From: Bolinopsis microptera
Lineage: Eukaryota > Ctenophora > Tentaculata > Lobata > Bolinopsidae
NCBI RefSeq assembly: GCF_026151205.1
Contig: NC_087073.1
Coordinates: 1,576,001-1,640,000 of the forward strand
Length of the DNA: 64,000 nucleotides
Direction of reading: 5' to 3'
The first letter of the stretch is position 1. Each line of letters opens with the position of its first letter. A program made the position numbers and the translations under genes. The notes under the pieces are model-generated. The model worked only from the letters and a program-made list of their open reading frames with translations, ran no database searches and was not told where the DNA came from. Below, in pieces: positions 1 to 14,050 of the stretch.

Positions 1-3000
1 ATGGTGACAGAAGCTCTTCTTGCAGGACGGGGAGACGAGGAAACTGACTTCCGGGTTCCTTTTGTGTACTGTGTGAAGAAGTTTCTGAACTTCCCTAACC
101 TAAGCTTGATACGCTGACCCAGCTTCTTGGGTCTGGCTGAGCCGCTCTTCCTGGCTTGTTTCGGTTTAGAGACGAACTTGTTGTATGCTTCGTATGAGAT
201 GGCGACGAATAGATTGATTATAACCATGTGAAATATGATATAGGTGATGATGAAGTATGCAGCACCTCCGTATTTTGCGTCCGAATTATAAATGCTCTGC
301 ATCTTTTCATGCCAGTTGCTCGTGGTTGATACTTGAAATAAGGTCACAAAGGAACACCAGTTGGAACCAAACCCATATTTTGTACAGCTTTGATCTGACG
401 TTGTGAGCTTTTTGGGTGAACCTGAAAAGTTATATTTTGTTTTTTTATAAGGTTTCGATAGAATATATGGATATTATGAAATAAATTCTATTGGTGCCAG
501 TGGCTCAAAAAAAAAGAACTATGTGTCCCCTGAATATTAAATTTAGCAAAATTCAGTCACATTATTTGCTAACAAAACTTACCGGTGCCATAGCTCATTT
601 TTACAGAGTCAGTAAAAATGGTTTCTCCCAAGGAAGCAAAAGAGTAAATAACGATGAAGAACAGAGCACTAAGATCAAACATGACCGGAATAATGAGCTT
701 CAGCAGAGCAAACATTTTGATAGCTTCCTCTGAGTTGACCAATAATCTCAATATAAAGAGAACAGTAGAGGACACTACACACAGTCCTTTAGCTATGTAC
801 TCAGTGAGCTTGGAGTCCTCAGGGGCTTCGTAATAAGTGTCAATGTAGAACCAAGATGCATTAGCTACAGTTCCTAGCACAACAAATATAACATCCACAA
901 CGTTCATAACAGATGCACGCTTGATCCATCTCACAAATCTGTCGTTCAGTGTCCGGTTCTTCCTCCCGGAATCCTCCCAATGGAGATAGGCCAGAACACC
1001 GAACCTAACAACCACCTCCACCACGAACAAAGCTGATATTCCCACTCTAAGCCACTGGACTATCCTACCCAGCTCCTCCTGACCCGTCTGGAACACCACA
1101 ATAAGGAATGTGTGGATAAAGAGTAGGATGATAACAGCGCGCTGCAGCACTGTGGATTGGATGGTTAGAGTCAGGTAAATCATAAACTTTCCTCCACTCT
1201 TCTTCACCAGTCCCGATATCAGGTTGGTGTCCTCTTCATTCTCTTCTGTTCGCTCTACTTCTAGATCTAGTGTGTCTATACATCGGGTCAGCCATGACTT
1301 GTACTCTATTATCGACCTGAACATTATTGTCGTTATCATCCAGGGGTGTAGTCAATAGTAGTCAATAGTCATCATTATCAACCTTTTCATTTGCAGATCA
1401 TCCAAATCGTGGACAATGGACATCAGTAATATCCTTAATTTAGAAAAATTCTAAGTGTTAATAACACCATTTTACGACGAAGAGCTTAAACTGATATAAT
1501 TTAAAAGTTTTAACGAAAAAAAGTCAGGAAAACTTTATAAGTTAGACTGACTTGGTGGTACCACCAGTTAGCTGTTGAAGGAGTATTATAATTTCCTCGT
1601 CATCATTTATAGGCTTCAGTTTCCGAAACACCATCAATAAGTTCTCATCATAGACGGACAGTGTGTCTGAAATGAGATACATATATATGAATTATATACA
1701 CAATTAAATAACTATTAAATAACTATGAAGTACTAATATTTTAAAGCTATTGACAATTAATTCACTACTTTTATCAAAAAAGTGAGTTAAAATTCCTTTG
1801 TACCTGCACCATCCCCCAGTAAATTCCAAGCTATAGCCAGTTCCTTTCTCCCTCTCAGCCTCTCCTTTTTCACATTCATCTTAGCAATTGTCCAATAGTT
1901 GTCGACAACAATGGCCAACAGAATAGACATTAGTATGAACACACCAAAGTAAATGAAAACAACAAAATATATAAACGTTGCATTGTGATATTTATACACG
2001 GGCATCATTACATCTGGATAGTTTTCTGTTGTGATGAGGACAAACATTCTTATAAATGCCAATGCAGCGTTGCTGAACTCTCCTTTATATATCTCATTGT
2101 CTGAGGTTTCATAAATCTCACCATATATATGAACTGCAATGCATGAAAAGAACAGCACATAGAGGATAATTACAAATATCGTCCGTAAAATTCTGGCAAA
2201 AGTCTTAACTACTACCATGAAGAAATGATACAATGTTTTAATCTTGATGATAAATACAAATGACCGGAGGAACTGAAATGGGATAGCCTTCTCCAGAAGG
2301 TCTACTGATAAATAAAAGTAGCAATAGTAAGTATAACAAAGGTCGAAAACGAAGAACACTGTCAGAATAAACTGCAGTTTTGATTTCAAAGCTGTTTTTG
2401 ACAAGCTGAAGAATGTTCGAGGAGTGTAGAAGACGATGTGTAATAAAATGTCGAGAATGTAACACAGCACACAAACACTTTCCAGAATAAGATAATGAGG
2501 TTGGTTGGTGATGTAGAAGACAAGGAGGCAGTGTGTTCCAATGATGAGGATAATGAAGTAGCGCCAGATCTTGCTGTAGGTTATGTTGAAAGCTACTCGT
2601 ACAGAGCTTGAGTTACTCTCCATTGCATACGCCTTCCCGTAGTGCCCTCTACCTGTAGCAAATATTTATTTTTAATATTCGCGATCAGAATAGTAATCAC
2701 CAACAGTATCATAGAATATCATGCACATTTACAGTTAACTACTGTCTCAGACTTGAGAATATGTTGTTTTTGATAAGGTCTGTTGGACTCTGCCTCACAC
2801 TTAGGCCTTAGCAGACTTAATTTCAGACTTTTCAAAGTCTACCAAATATACTACAAAGTCAAGTAGAGTCCCATGGAGATAACAGCAGATTCCTTTGTTT
2901 TGCAGACTTGGTAGAAAGCTGCCAGACTTATCTCTGCCACAATATGTCTGTCATGTTCCGTTATGTTATCTGTGGGTCTTTGGTGGTCAAATATAAGTTT

Positions 3001-3202
3001 AAGATTTGATTACAGAAATCTTAATAGTGGTATTTGTAGAATTTAAATTAATGTTCTGTAATTTACCATGCGTGGCATCTTCGACATGAGCAGCTGATAA
3101 GGTAATGAAGTCATCGTTGTAATCTTTTGCTATGTCAACTAGCTTTTCAAGACCTCTGTTCTCTTTTGAAACCAACTTTGTGTCCAAATCATTGACCATC
3201 AT
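1..3202 (-). CDS. TPCN: Two-pore channel (TPC), partial at the C-terminal end
   Basis: Endolysosomal two-pore cation channel: two fused six-helix channel domains, normally dimeric, gated by PI(3,5)P2, NAADP or voltage depending on subtype. Exons inferred on the minus strand: 3202-about 3068 (start MMVNDLD, with an in-frame TGA just upstream), about 2653-1804, 1666-1552, 1316-583 and 421 to beyond position 1. All joins keep phase and have GT-AG borders; the junction at about 3068/2653 splits a Gly codon. Exon 2 carries domain I S1-S6 with the family pore signature NYPDVMMP. Exon 3 is the inter-domain linker (KLKPINDDEE). Exon 4 carries domain II S1-S5. Exon 5 carries the second pore (TTSNW), S6 (MVIINLFVAISYEAY) and a basic tail that runs off the window. 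Oddities: Glu precedes the Asn of filter I (ITTENYPDV), the usual VNN of filter II reads TSN, and the domain II S4 has few arginines. Family assignment is secure; the subtype is not. Confidence 0.92.
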
Positions 3203-4032
3203 AATGATTCATTCTAAACAGTAAATAAGTAATTTAAAGATTTTGTACACCTGAGGTGGAGGAAAGTTAATTCTCTGAGATTAAGGTCAGACAGTGACAT
3301 AACGAAGGGCCCCACTGACCCTGCTGTGCGGGGGGGGGGGCGGGGAGGGGCGCAATCTTATGGGGGCGCCAAATCGTTGTTTAAAAGAGGGACAATTGTA
3401 AAAAAATTAGCTGAGGTACTAGCAAAACTGTGTGTTTTGCTCTAGAAACACAATTTTTTTGAGATTTTACCGGCGTATCCTCTAAAATCAACTAATTTGT
3501 TCAATTTCAGGGAGGGGCGCCAAAAGGGAAGGGGAGCGTCAACAGGGGGGGGGGTCGCTTTTTCGACGGGGGGGGTGGGAAAGAATGACGTGTTACAATA
3601 GCACGTACATTCCTTACCAAACTTCCCACTCAACCAATCAAATAGGCGACCTGCTGTTGTTGAGGTGAGCTATCTGTCCTACCTCCACGATAACGCCCCT
3701 GTCGGTGGACAAGCGTTTCTTTGCTGTTTAGCAGTGTTGAGGCTGCTTGAGGATTGAGTATTAATTATTAAATGTAGTATAATCAGTAAAAATTTGATAC
3801 CGTAAATAAAAAACGCAGTCTGCACCAGTGAAGCAGTAAGAAGGTAAATTTCACTGTGAGGTGTCGGTCGAAACAGTCTCGGAAAAGTCGCAAGTCACTC
3901 AAGACCTAAATTTAATTTGTGTTTTCTTAAAAATTTGAGTTTTCTTTATTATATGTGACTTAGTCAACATCCAAACATCCCAACCCCGAACTCTCCAATT
4001 CAATGGCAGATTCCAGTTATTAATTTAAAGGA
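3203..4032. other. Intergenic; G-rich low-complexity tracts
   Basis: No supportable gene. Contains G-rich runs near 3331-3350 and 3546-3580. The short open frames here are compositional. It lies directly upstream of the TPC start and could hold its promoter, but no recognisable core element was found. Confidence 0.5.
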
Positions 4033-4345
4033 ATGTACGGTCAGCAACAAAACTGTAATGATATAATAAGAAACATCTATCGATCCCCGTCAATGAAGCC
4101 TGACAGTTTGAATCAGCTATACAAATGGATACTCGGCAGACTAAACAGACATTTAAAAAATTGCTCTTCATATTTGATGATTTCAATCAAGATATTATTA
4201 TTATATTATATATGAAAAAGACGTCTACTGCCAGAATTTGGTTGATATAGCTGCTAATCGACATGACTATTTTCAGATTCTATGAAGGCCTACTAGGAAC
4301 ATATAGTGCCAATCTTATCGATAACGTATACAGCTGCAAAATTTT
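4033..4345 (+). pseudogene. Decayed non-LTR retrotransposon endonuclease fragment
   Basis: The translation resembles the apurinic endonuclease domain of LINE-type retrotransposons: a stretch reading NIYRSPSMKPDSLNQLYKW is followed, after a frame change near 4155, by KKLLFIFDDFNQDI (the GDFN-type catalytic segment), and further on by LIDNVYS, matching the usual 'TLIDNIF' motif. Stops and frameshifts break it, and no reverse transcriptase follows directly. Assignment rests on motif order only. Confidence 0.45.
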
Positions 4346-4369
4346 AACTCATAATATATATATCAGACT

Positions 4370-4462
4370 AATTAGCGAAGCAAAGCAACGATCGACGATG
4401 CGAAGCAAGAATGCTAGTTTGCGCGGCGCGTCGAAGCGGCAAAGTCCTCCGATTGTTTTTAT
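4370..4462. repeat. GC-rich interspersed repeat, copy 1
   Basis: A GC-rich block containing GCGAAGCAAGAATGCTAGTT and GCGCGGCGCGTCGAAGCGGC in AT-rich surroundings. Inverted copies occur near 14065-14190, 15510-15545 and 15908-15940 (starting ACTTGGAGGACTTCG). It is a dispersed repeat family of unknown origin. Confidence 0.6.
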
Positions 4463-6000
4463 ATCATATCAATTGTAAATTGTATAATAAATATTGTCGT
4501 GCATTTTTAAAGGTTTACAAAGTAAACTCTTCGTGACAATTAATCACTTCTGAAACAAAAAAGGTTTCAGGTTAAAATTATCTATAGAATTGAATTTTTT
4601 TTCGAGCAAATGTTATGTCATTTCGCTGCTAGTGGCGCCGCGCAATGCTCTTTAAAATGTCAATAAAAATCGAGCGCTCTTACTTTGATAGCCTTGTGTT
4701 CCCATTTGCCGTTTGAGTGTTACATTTGTATTACCGTCGTAATAGTTTCTGACATAATAGGTATCTTTTGCTAAAAGATACCTAATATGTAGAGTTCATT
4801 GATGTGCTGGCATGTTTATATTGAGATTCGATGATTTGTAACACAACACCGTTTTAATATCTTGGCTCTCAAACATTTTGGGCAGCCCTCAGCTCTTGTC
4901 AAAATTTCAAATTAAAACTTCTATCAAAGTAGTAGGGATATCATGAATTCATCTTGCATGCATTTCAGAGTATCAAATTGAGATGTGTATCTATTCTAAC
5001 TTCATCTGAGCTAACTCCCCTGCATTGAACTGATAATTCACTGCTTGCATTTTGCAAGCCACCCCTAGAAAGCATAGATGGAGGTTTCTAATAATATTGG
5101 TAGCAATGGACCATTTCCGTTACCTGTGTATTATGCTCTGCCAATTTCATCACCTGAAAGGGCCGAAGACTCTAGGGATCTCGGTTTCTGCAATCTCCTT
5201 GTGAGAACTGTAAACAGAAGCTGGACTGCCTCTATGAGTTCAGGGCAATTAGATATGCAATTATTATTTTCGAAAATATGGCCGAAAAACGGTACGCAGT
5301 TCATAATTTTCTTGATTATTTTTGTGTTTTCCGCCCTAAGAAAATTGTAGAGACCATTTAGATACATCAAAACGTACCTAAAATCTGATCTACGACCTAC
5401 TGATGTTACAGGTCGGATCCCAGAGCAAAATACAGAGTACAGGCAGCTCTATACTAGCTGGTCTCGAAATCATATCTTGGTAAAACTTAGGTTACTTACT
5501 TTTGCTCAAAGGTTTCTCTCTTTGAGAGTCACTATAGAAATACAGACTATTTTCTGTACCTATATGAGGATTTAAAGATTGAAAAAAATGACCAAAGTGT
5601 ACCCTAAAAAGGTCCATGGTCATTGATCGTGATTAGTCGCTAACGATTTCTTCGGGCAGTTTGTTACAAATTGTGGAGACAATCCAAATCAAAAGTTACA
5701 TTTTTTGTCCATTTATGCCCATTTATGTCCATTTTTGTCCATGCGGTACCCTATTTTCTGAGGATGGACAAAATCGTATGGACTAAAAAACATGATCGAC
5801 CCCCCCAAAATGCTGGGCCGAGGGTGAAATTTTTGAGCATAATGATCAATTTTATTGCTCTCTGGAACTTCCAAACAGGTTAAATTAACCTCTCCCGAGC
5901 CAAATTTCCTTCAGGTCAATCTTTTCACTTTAACTTTTTCAAAATTTAATCCGGCTTTGAAGTTTTAACGTAAGGAGGGGCCTCATTTATATATATTACA
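4463..6000. other. Intergenic, no gene seen
   Basis: AT-rich sequence with short open frames at 5078-5350 that overlap on both strands and show no domain or codon bias. A short run of 'tgtccattta'-like repeats lies near 5705-5745. Nothing else is supportable. Confidence 0.4.
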
Positions 6001-7240
6001 TTGGTGGCCATCAGAGAAGCAAATTCCTCTCAACTTATACCAACACACATCAGCCTCTACTCTATACAAACCTCGCTTTCAACGAGGAGTAGAACTACTA
6101 GAGACTGTTATGCACTCAACACTCTAGAGATCTGATGGAGAGCAGCACACATCGGATTGTGGGGAAACGAAAAAGCAGATGAGCTGGCCAAGCTTGGCAC
6201 AACCAGTGAATCCAGTCTTATATTGGCTACAACGTTTTTTCAAGTCAAGTTCTTAGATATGGTAATGTTTGCACTAGATTGGATATCTTTACCTCCCATC
6301 TTCACAAGATATTCAAAATTCTAATTGATAGAGGATATAGCCGTGATAGACTGATTAAAGATATTAAACGTTGTCTGAGGAAATATAATAACGTTTTCAG
6401 GAAGTTCGGTATTCTAGATGACCATAACATTATTAAAGAACTCCCCTGACATCTTTTGATTTCATTGAAACACGGGTACTAACTCTGCTAAACTGAAAAA
6501 ATTCTGAAACTTAGGTGAATAAGTGTACAACGTGCTAAACCGAAGTTCAGACTGACCAGTGAAAATGGGCGAGCGTACCAAGTGTCATTTTAATTAGATG
6601 TTTTAGTCAGTGATTTATTATTGAAGCTTATAATTACAATAACTAATACTCCTGTGAATACTTTAATTAATTGTTTGTTCCGTTATTCTTTTTCCTTCCT
6701 CTTTTCCTTGTCATCCCCTTTAGTTTTAAGGTTCTTGCTATAAATGGCTACAGCTAACACTATTAATGCTAAGTACCAAACAACAAGTGGGAGGTGGATC
6801 GTTGGTATACCGTTAAATCGATTTAACACCGCAATTCCAGTCGCAAGCCTGGGACCACTACTAGCATTGTCACAACATCTACAAAGCTGCCATATAGCCT
6901 GACTGACAATTTTCCAAGCCCAAAATGACACTTGGTACCAAGCATGAGCAATCATCAAAAACCTCAACACTACATTCAAACACAATAGACAAAAGTACAG
7001 AACTGCAGTGCACCTTATCACGGTACATTGTGGTCTGGACAAACATCTCCATACCATTTGCAAATCATGTGTGACAATGAAGATGAGACTGTTCCGCACT
7101 TTCTCGGACAATGCCCAACTTAGAGGGATACTTCAGGATTATTACCTCTCCATCAACGACATTTTTGACAACCAACATATCTCCACTAAACGCCTTATTG
7201 TGCCAGAGGAACTGGACCAGACAGGAGTGACCTAGAGCCT
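6001..7240 (+). pseudogene. Non-LTR retrotransposon remnants (RNase H-like and zinc-knuckle pieces)
   Basis: Near 6136-6215 the frame reads AAHIGLWGNEKADELAKLG, matching the C-terminal RNase H motif (GHxGxxGNExADxLA) of some LINEs. Near 6290-6450 a different frame encodes a basic peptide (LIDRGYSRDRLIKDIKRCL) ending at a stop, possibly another reverse-transcriptase remnant. Near 7008-7235 the sequence encodes the C-terminal zinc knuckle: CKSC, then after a frameshift CDNEDETVPHFLGQCP, then the tail ending EELDQTGVT and a stop. The order RNase H then knuckle fits one decayed element, interrupted between about 6250 and 6950. Confidence 0.6.
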
Positions 7241-7899
7241 CTCTTGTTGCCTCTACTCATTATCTCTGGTCATCACTCATTCCCTTTCATTTCACATTAT
7301 CACTTCATCTCCACATAGATAACCCCGGCAACCTTCTTCAGGTGGCCATACTCCAGAGGCAGGTAAAGCATTCTCATGCTATCCTCTAGTGGGCCATCTA
7401 GGTCCAGCCTCTCTTCAACAACAAATAATGCAGTCAGTCTCAATAAAAAAATTTTAAAAGCTAAGAATTTGAGACAATCTGATCTATAGCTTATACCAAT
7501 CAGTTGTATATTAAGTCGATTATTAAGGAGACTTTTTATTAATTTTTACTATCATAACATTTTTTGTAAAAACTTTTTGTAAAATCTTTTTTGTAAAAAG
7601 CAGCAAGCTTTTCTATATAAATATGTGAAACTGCAGCAACCGATAAGTACACACGAAAAGTACTAAATTTTCAAATCATTTTAGGTCATTCAAATGTTAT
7701 TCTTCTAAGTCTGAATAACCACTATAATACACTATACACTATACAGTAACACTATAATACACTATAGACGATAACAAAAGAAAGGTATTAGAGCCGTAAT
7801 GCCAGGATTTGTGAACTAATTTTATAAAGATGGTACACTTCCTACTGGCACCAAATCTTTTTTCAGCAGCCATTCGATCCTAACCATACACAGCATAAT
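7241..7899. other. Intergenic, AT-rich, no gene seen
   Basis: No coding potential. Contains small direct repeats of 'acactataatacactata' near 7715-7765 that recur at 9045-9090 just upstream of the HP1 start, suggesting a local dispersed repeat. Confidence 0.4.
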
Positions 7900-8290
7900 C
7901 TTATCTAATTCACTCAATTTCATAGATAAAATTTTCTATTTCCCTAATCAGCTCCCTAAGCCCGTCGCAAAAACTATTCACGAAAATGTGCCGTCTCGAA
8001 ACTCAGAAGTTATCACTGAGGCTAACTATGAATGGTTCAATGACTGCAATAACGCCACACATAGAAATTCAATATTCTTCAACGGCCCACTCCTATTTGT
8101 AGACGCATCGATAGACGAAGCTTTCAATTCAGTGTCATGCCAATCGCTGAAGGCTTTCAAATCACAATGCAAGAGAACAGTACTGAAGCTTCAGAAAGGG
8201 GTTGATAATGTAAATGAGTGGTCCACGAGTAATTTTCTCATCCACGAAATCAGCGGCCTCCGTAGGTCCAATAGAAATAGAAATTCGTAA
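7900..8290 (+). pseudogene. C-terminal tail of a reverse-transcriptase-type ORF
   Basis: An open frame ending at 8290 reads FYFPNQLPK, then HRNSIFFNGPLLFVDASID, then SLKAFKSQCKRTVLKLQ and finishes GLRRSNRNRNS. The arrangement RN(S/T)xFFxxP, 'LP' and FKxxxK is the usual tail after the RT domain of LINE ORFs and is also present in the clearer LINE at 25543-27275. No RT core is present upstream, so this is a truncated remnant. It may be older than, or unrelated to, the fragment at 6001-7240. Confidence 0.4.
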
Positions 8291-9105
8291 TTGGTTTTGC
8301 TGCTAATTGGGGCTAAATCTAATTTGTTTTTCAATTCCTATCACACTTTTTACCAAACCAAATCAATGCTATCTTACTATATATAAAGCGAGACGATATA
8401 TATATATTTATCTGTGCCATTTTACTGACACCACGGCATCAACTTTAACGCGAATTTCTTCAAAAACCGTCAAAGATATACAACTGAATCTTTTTTGACT
8501 GGGTCAAATGCTTTAATGGCCTCCAAATCAGCATGAAAAAATAAAAAATAGGCCAAGAAATAGGAGTTTTAGAGCCCAAAATTTGGTACCCCAAGTGGTG
8601 TCAAAAACGCGAATTAAATAGGTAATAATTGTTTTAGTCTCTTCAGTCTTGACACCATTTTAGGGTTAGACGGGTTCCTGCTAGTGTTTATAATCTGTGA
8701 TTTAAAAAATAATAGAGTGAAATTAATTTGATACCAAAACCCATTCTAAATGTGATTTCTGGACAAAATTTTTGCTTGAATTTTGTTATATTATATTACA
8801 TTTTTATAAATTTGCGGCGTGCCAATAAAATAACGAATTCAAAATTTATATTCCATTTATTGCAGTTTGTTACGATTTATTTCATTTCACCTCACTCTTC
8901 TATTTAGTTTTGATATATTTTCTAGTAGGTATGTTTTCAGGAGTGCCCACAGGGGTTTTATTTTAAACTGATCATGATGTAGATAATAAATTAGTCCATT
9001 AGAGACAATCCCCTTACCTCACGAGGGGCTTTCAATCATAATGCACTAACACTATTATACACTATACACGATAATACACTATACACTAAAACTAACTGTA
9101 TTAGG
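8291..9105. other. Intergenic upstream of HP1
   Basis: AT-rich, no gene. The 'taatacactatacac' repeats at 9045-9090 sit immediately before the HP1 start codon. No TATA or initiator can be called with confidence. Confidence 0.4.
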
Positions 9106-11967
<2,862 letters not shown>

Positions 11968-12782
11968 ACTGGGAGATGCTCGAAATGCCGCAACAAAACA
12001 GACTAATTAATTTAATAACTATCTAATTTACAATTTTATTAGAATTTCGTCAATCAATTCGAGGACTGTTCATCAACACAGACTGTATTGTTATTTGGTG
12101 CGGATGATTTTTCGTTCGTTGGATCTTTTTAAAATCTAAATCCTTTTTAACATAACGTGTTATTCTCTCTTTGAACTTGACTGCCACTGATAGGAAAGTG
12201 GACCAGTATTCAAGCATATTATTCCACATCATTAGAAGTGGTTCATGTTTTTGTTTAATCAGACTATTTAGTTTTCAACGAAACCACCATATATATAATA
12301 TATGGATAATTTCTTTATATTTGAAAGCATAAACCTAAAATTTAAATCAGCATGTATTTAGAATTTAGTATCCATCGTGTGATACATACTTTAAGGATTT
12401 CAAACTGATGTTCTGACTCTTGAATTGTTTGGTGAGATACAGCAGATATTGCTTTTGTGAGATCTTGTTATTTGCCCAGAAGTTTTGGTTGCCAGCAATA
12501 CCCTTAAACTTCCGCTAATTTGTCTTCGCATCAATTAATGTGTAAATAACGTTAATTCTTATCCTATTCGATACACTTTTCAAATAATTGTTTGATTCGT
12601 AACCAGTTTAAATGGACTAATTCGCTCAGCCTGTCATTCCGCCGAATATCTATTTGTGTTATGAACATAATAGCCTGGGGTCCCCAGGTAAATCCGGCTG
12701 CTGAACTTAAAGTCTAAAGAAATTTAGACGAGTAACATCCGTCAAGAAGTTGGGTGCTTGGACGGATACGGGATATCATAAC
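11968..12782. other. Intergenic 3' of HP1
   Basis: AT-rich sequence after the HP1 stop, presumably beginning with its 3' UTR. The segment 'aaatttagacgagtaacatccgtcaa' near 12720 recurs near 24948, so it belongs to a dispersed repeat. No gene seen. Confidence 0.4.
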
Positions 12783-12788
12783 AATAAT

Positions 12789-12849
<61 letters not shown>

Positions 12850-13472
12850 ACCATATTAAAGTATATTAAATTGTATATCCCCGGGTCAAAATCGGAAAAA
12901 ATCCTACATTTTGATATACTTTAATATACCTACAATTAGAAGATTTATATTCTTCGTTAAGATTTACATGATGAACTATATTTTCACTCAGATTCGCAAG
13001 ATAAGCCTGTTTTAGGACTAGTACATGAATTTCCGTCCAGATTGGTCAAAAATTGGCTGAGCTATGAGCTTTAAAAAATATGCCCATATTTGGGCATACG
13101 CTTTTGCCCAAATTCGCTTTTGACCAATTTCGATAAAATTTCAATATTTTTTAATGAGACTAACTCTATGTGAAAGATATAACTCAGCGTTTGTTGAATA
13201 TAGTGGATACTAAGTAAAAAGACCTCCATGAACAAAATTGGGAAAATTGCACATAATATCTCGGTTCGGAATACTAGCCAAAATGACTTCATTAAAATTG
13301 AAATAACTCCATCAGTTTTCAATATTTTTTCAAGAACTTTTTGGAATAGATTAAGAATTGCATTTCAAGCTTATTTTGGGCAACAATTTTTGAAGTAGGC
13401 CTCCAAGGAGATAGGGATATATTAAAGTATATCCTCGGGAAAATCCTACATTTTAATATACTTTAATATGGT

Positions 13473-13509
<37 letters not shown>

Positions 13510-13512
13510 AAT
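12783..13512. mobile_element. Foldback/MITE-like element with poly-G/poly-C termini
   Basis: Starts with a run of 59 G (12789-12847) and ends with 32 C (13475-13506). Inside the homopolymers lies an inverted repeat: CAACCATATTAAAGTATATT on the left and its complement on the right (about 13452-13474). AATAAT directly flanks both ends (12783-12788 and 13507-13512), consistent with a 6-bp target-site duplication. The 718-bp body has no transposase. Alternatively the homopolymers are slippage products at the ends of a palindrome. Confidence 0.7.
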
Positions 13513-14050
13513 TTCGGCTCATTATGATCAGGGTATAAGTATGAAACATAGAGAATAATGTTTTCCAGGTAAAAAAAGGGGGGGTCAGGTCAGGATTACG
13601 TAATTTTGCTGTCAGGAGGGGAGGGTAGGTGTTGATTACGGTTGGTAACGGATGGGGGAGGGGGTAACAATTGCTAAAATATTGATTACGTAGTTATCAA
13701 TTATAATACTTTCCGGGAATTATATGCACCAAAACCCGTGGACACAGAGCTGATAATTTGCAGATATATCCCGCAAGGGAAGCGAAGGTATTATCAGCAT
13801 AGACTGCGAGTCACCTCAGACTGGCTGGCGGCAAGTTTCAAAACAAATAACAGTGGGGCACTATATATTACACACTATATTTTATCAAGCGCACGTATCG
13901 CATTATATTACACACATTCCAATCGGAAACGAAAAGTATTATAACCTATAATACATTGGCTATTTCGTTCCCTCCAGGCCCAGCAAGCTGTCGGGAATTA
14001 TCGCGCTCATCACTCAGAAGCCAAGGTATTATAGTATTATAATAATTGTG
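13513..14050. repeat. GATTACGTAA-motif repeat region
   Basis: G-rich segments alternate with GATTACGTA motifs (near 13594, 13640, 13683). The same motifs form the ends of the MITE-like element at 54848-55010, suggesting a degraded relative. No gene is supported. Confidence 0.4.

Noticed and set aside
6683-7111. 142-codon minus-strand ORF
   Set aside because: Overlaps the plus-strand retrotransposon remnant and has no recognisable domain; likely a shadow frame.
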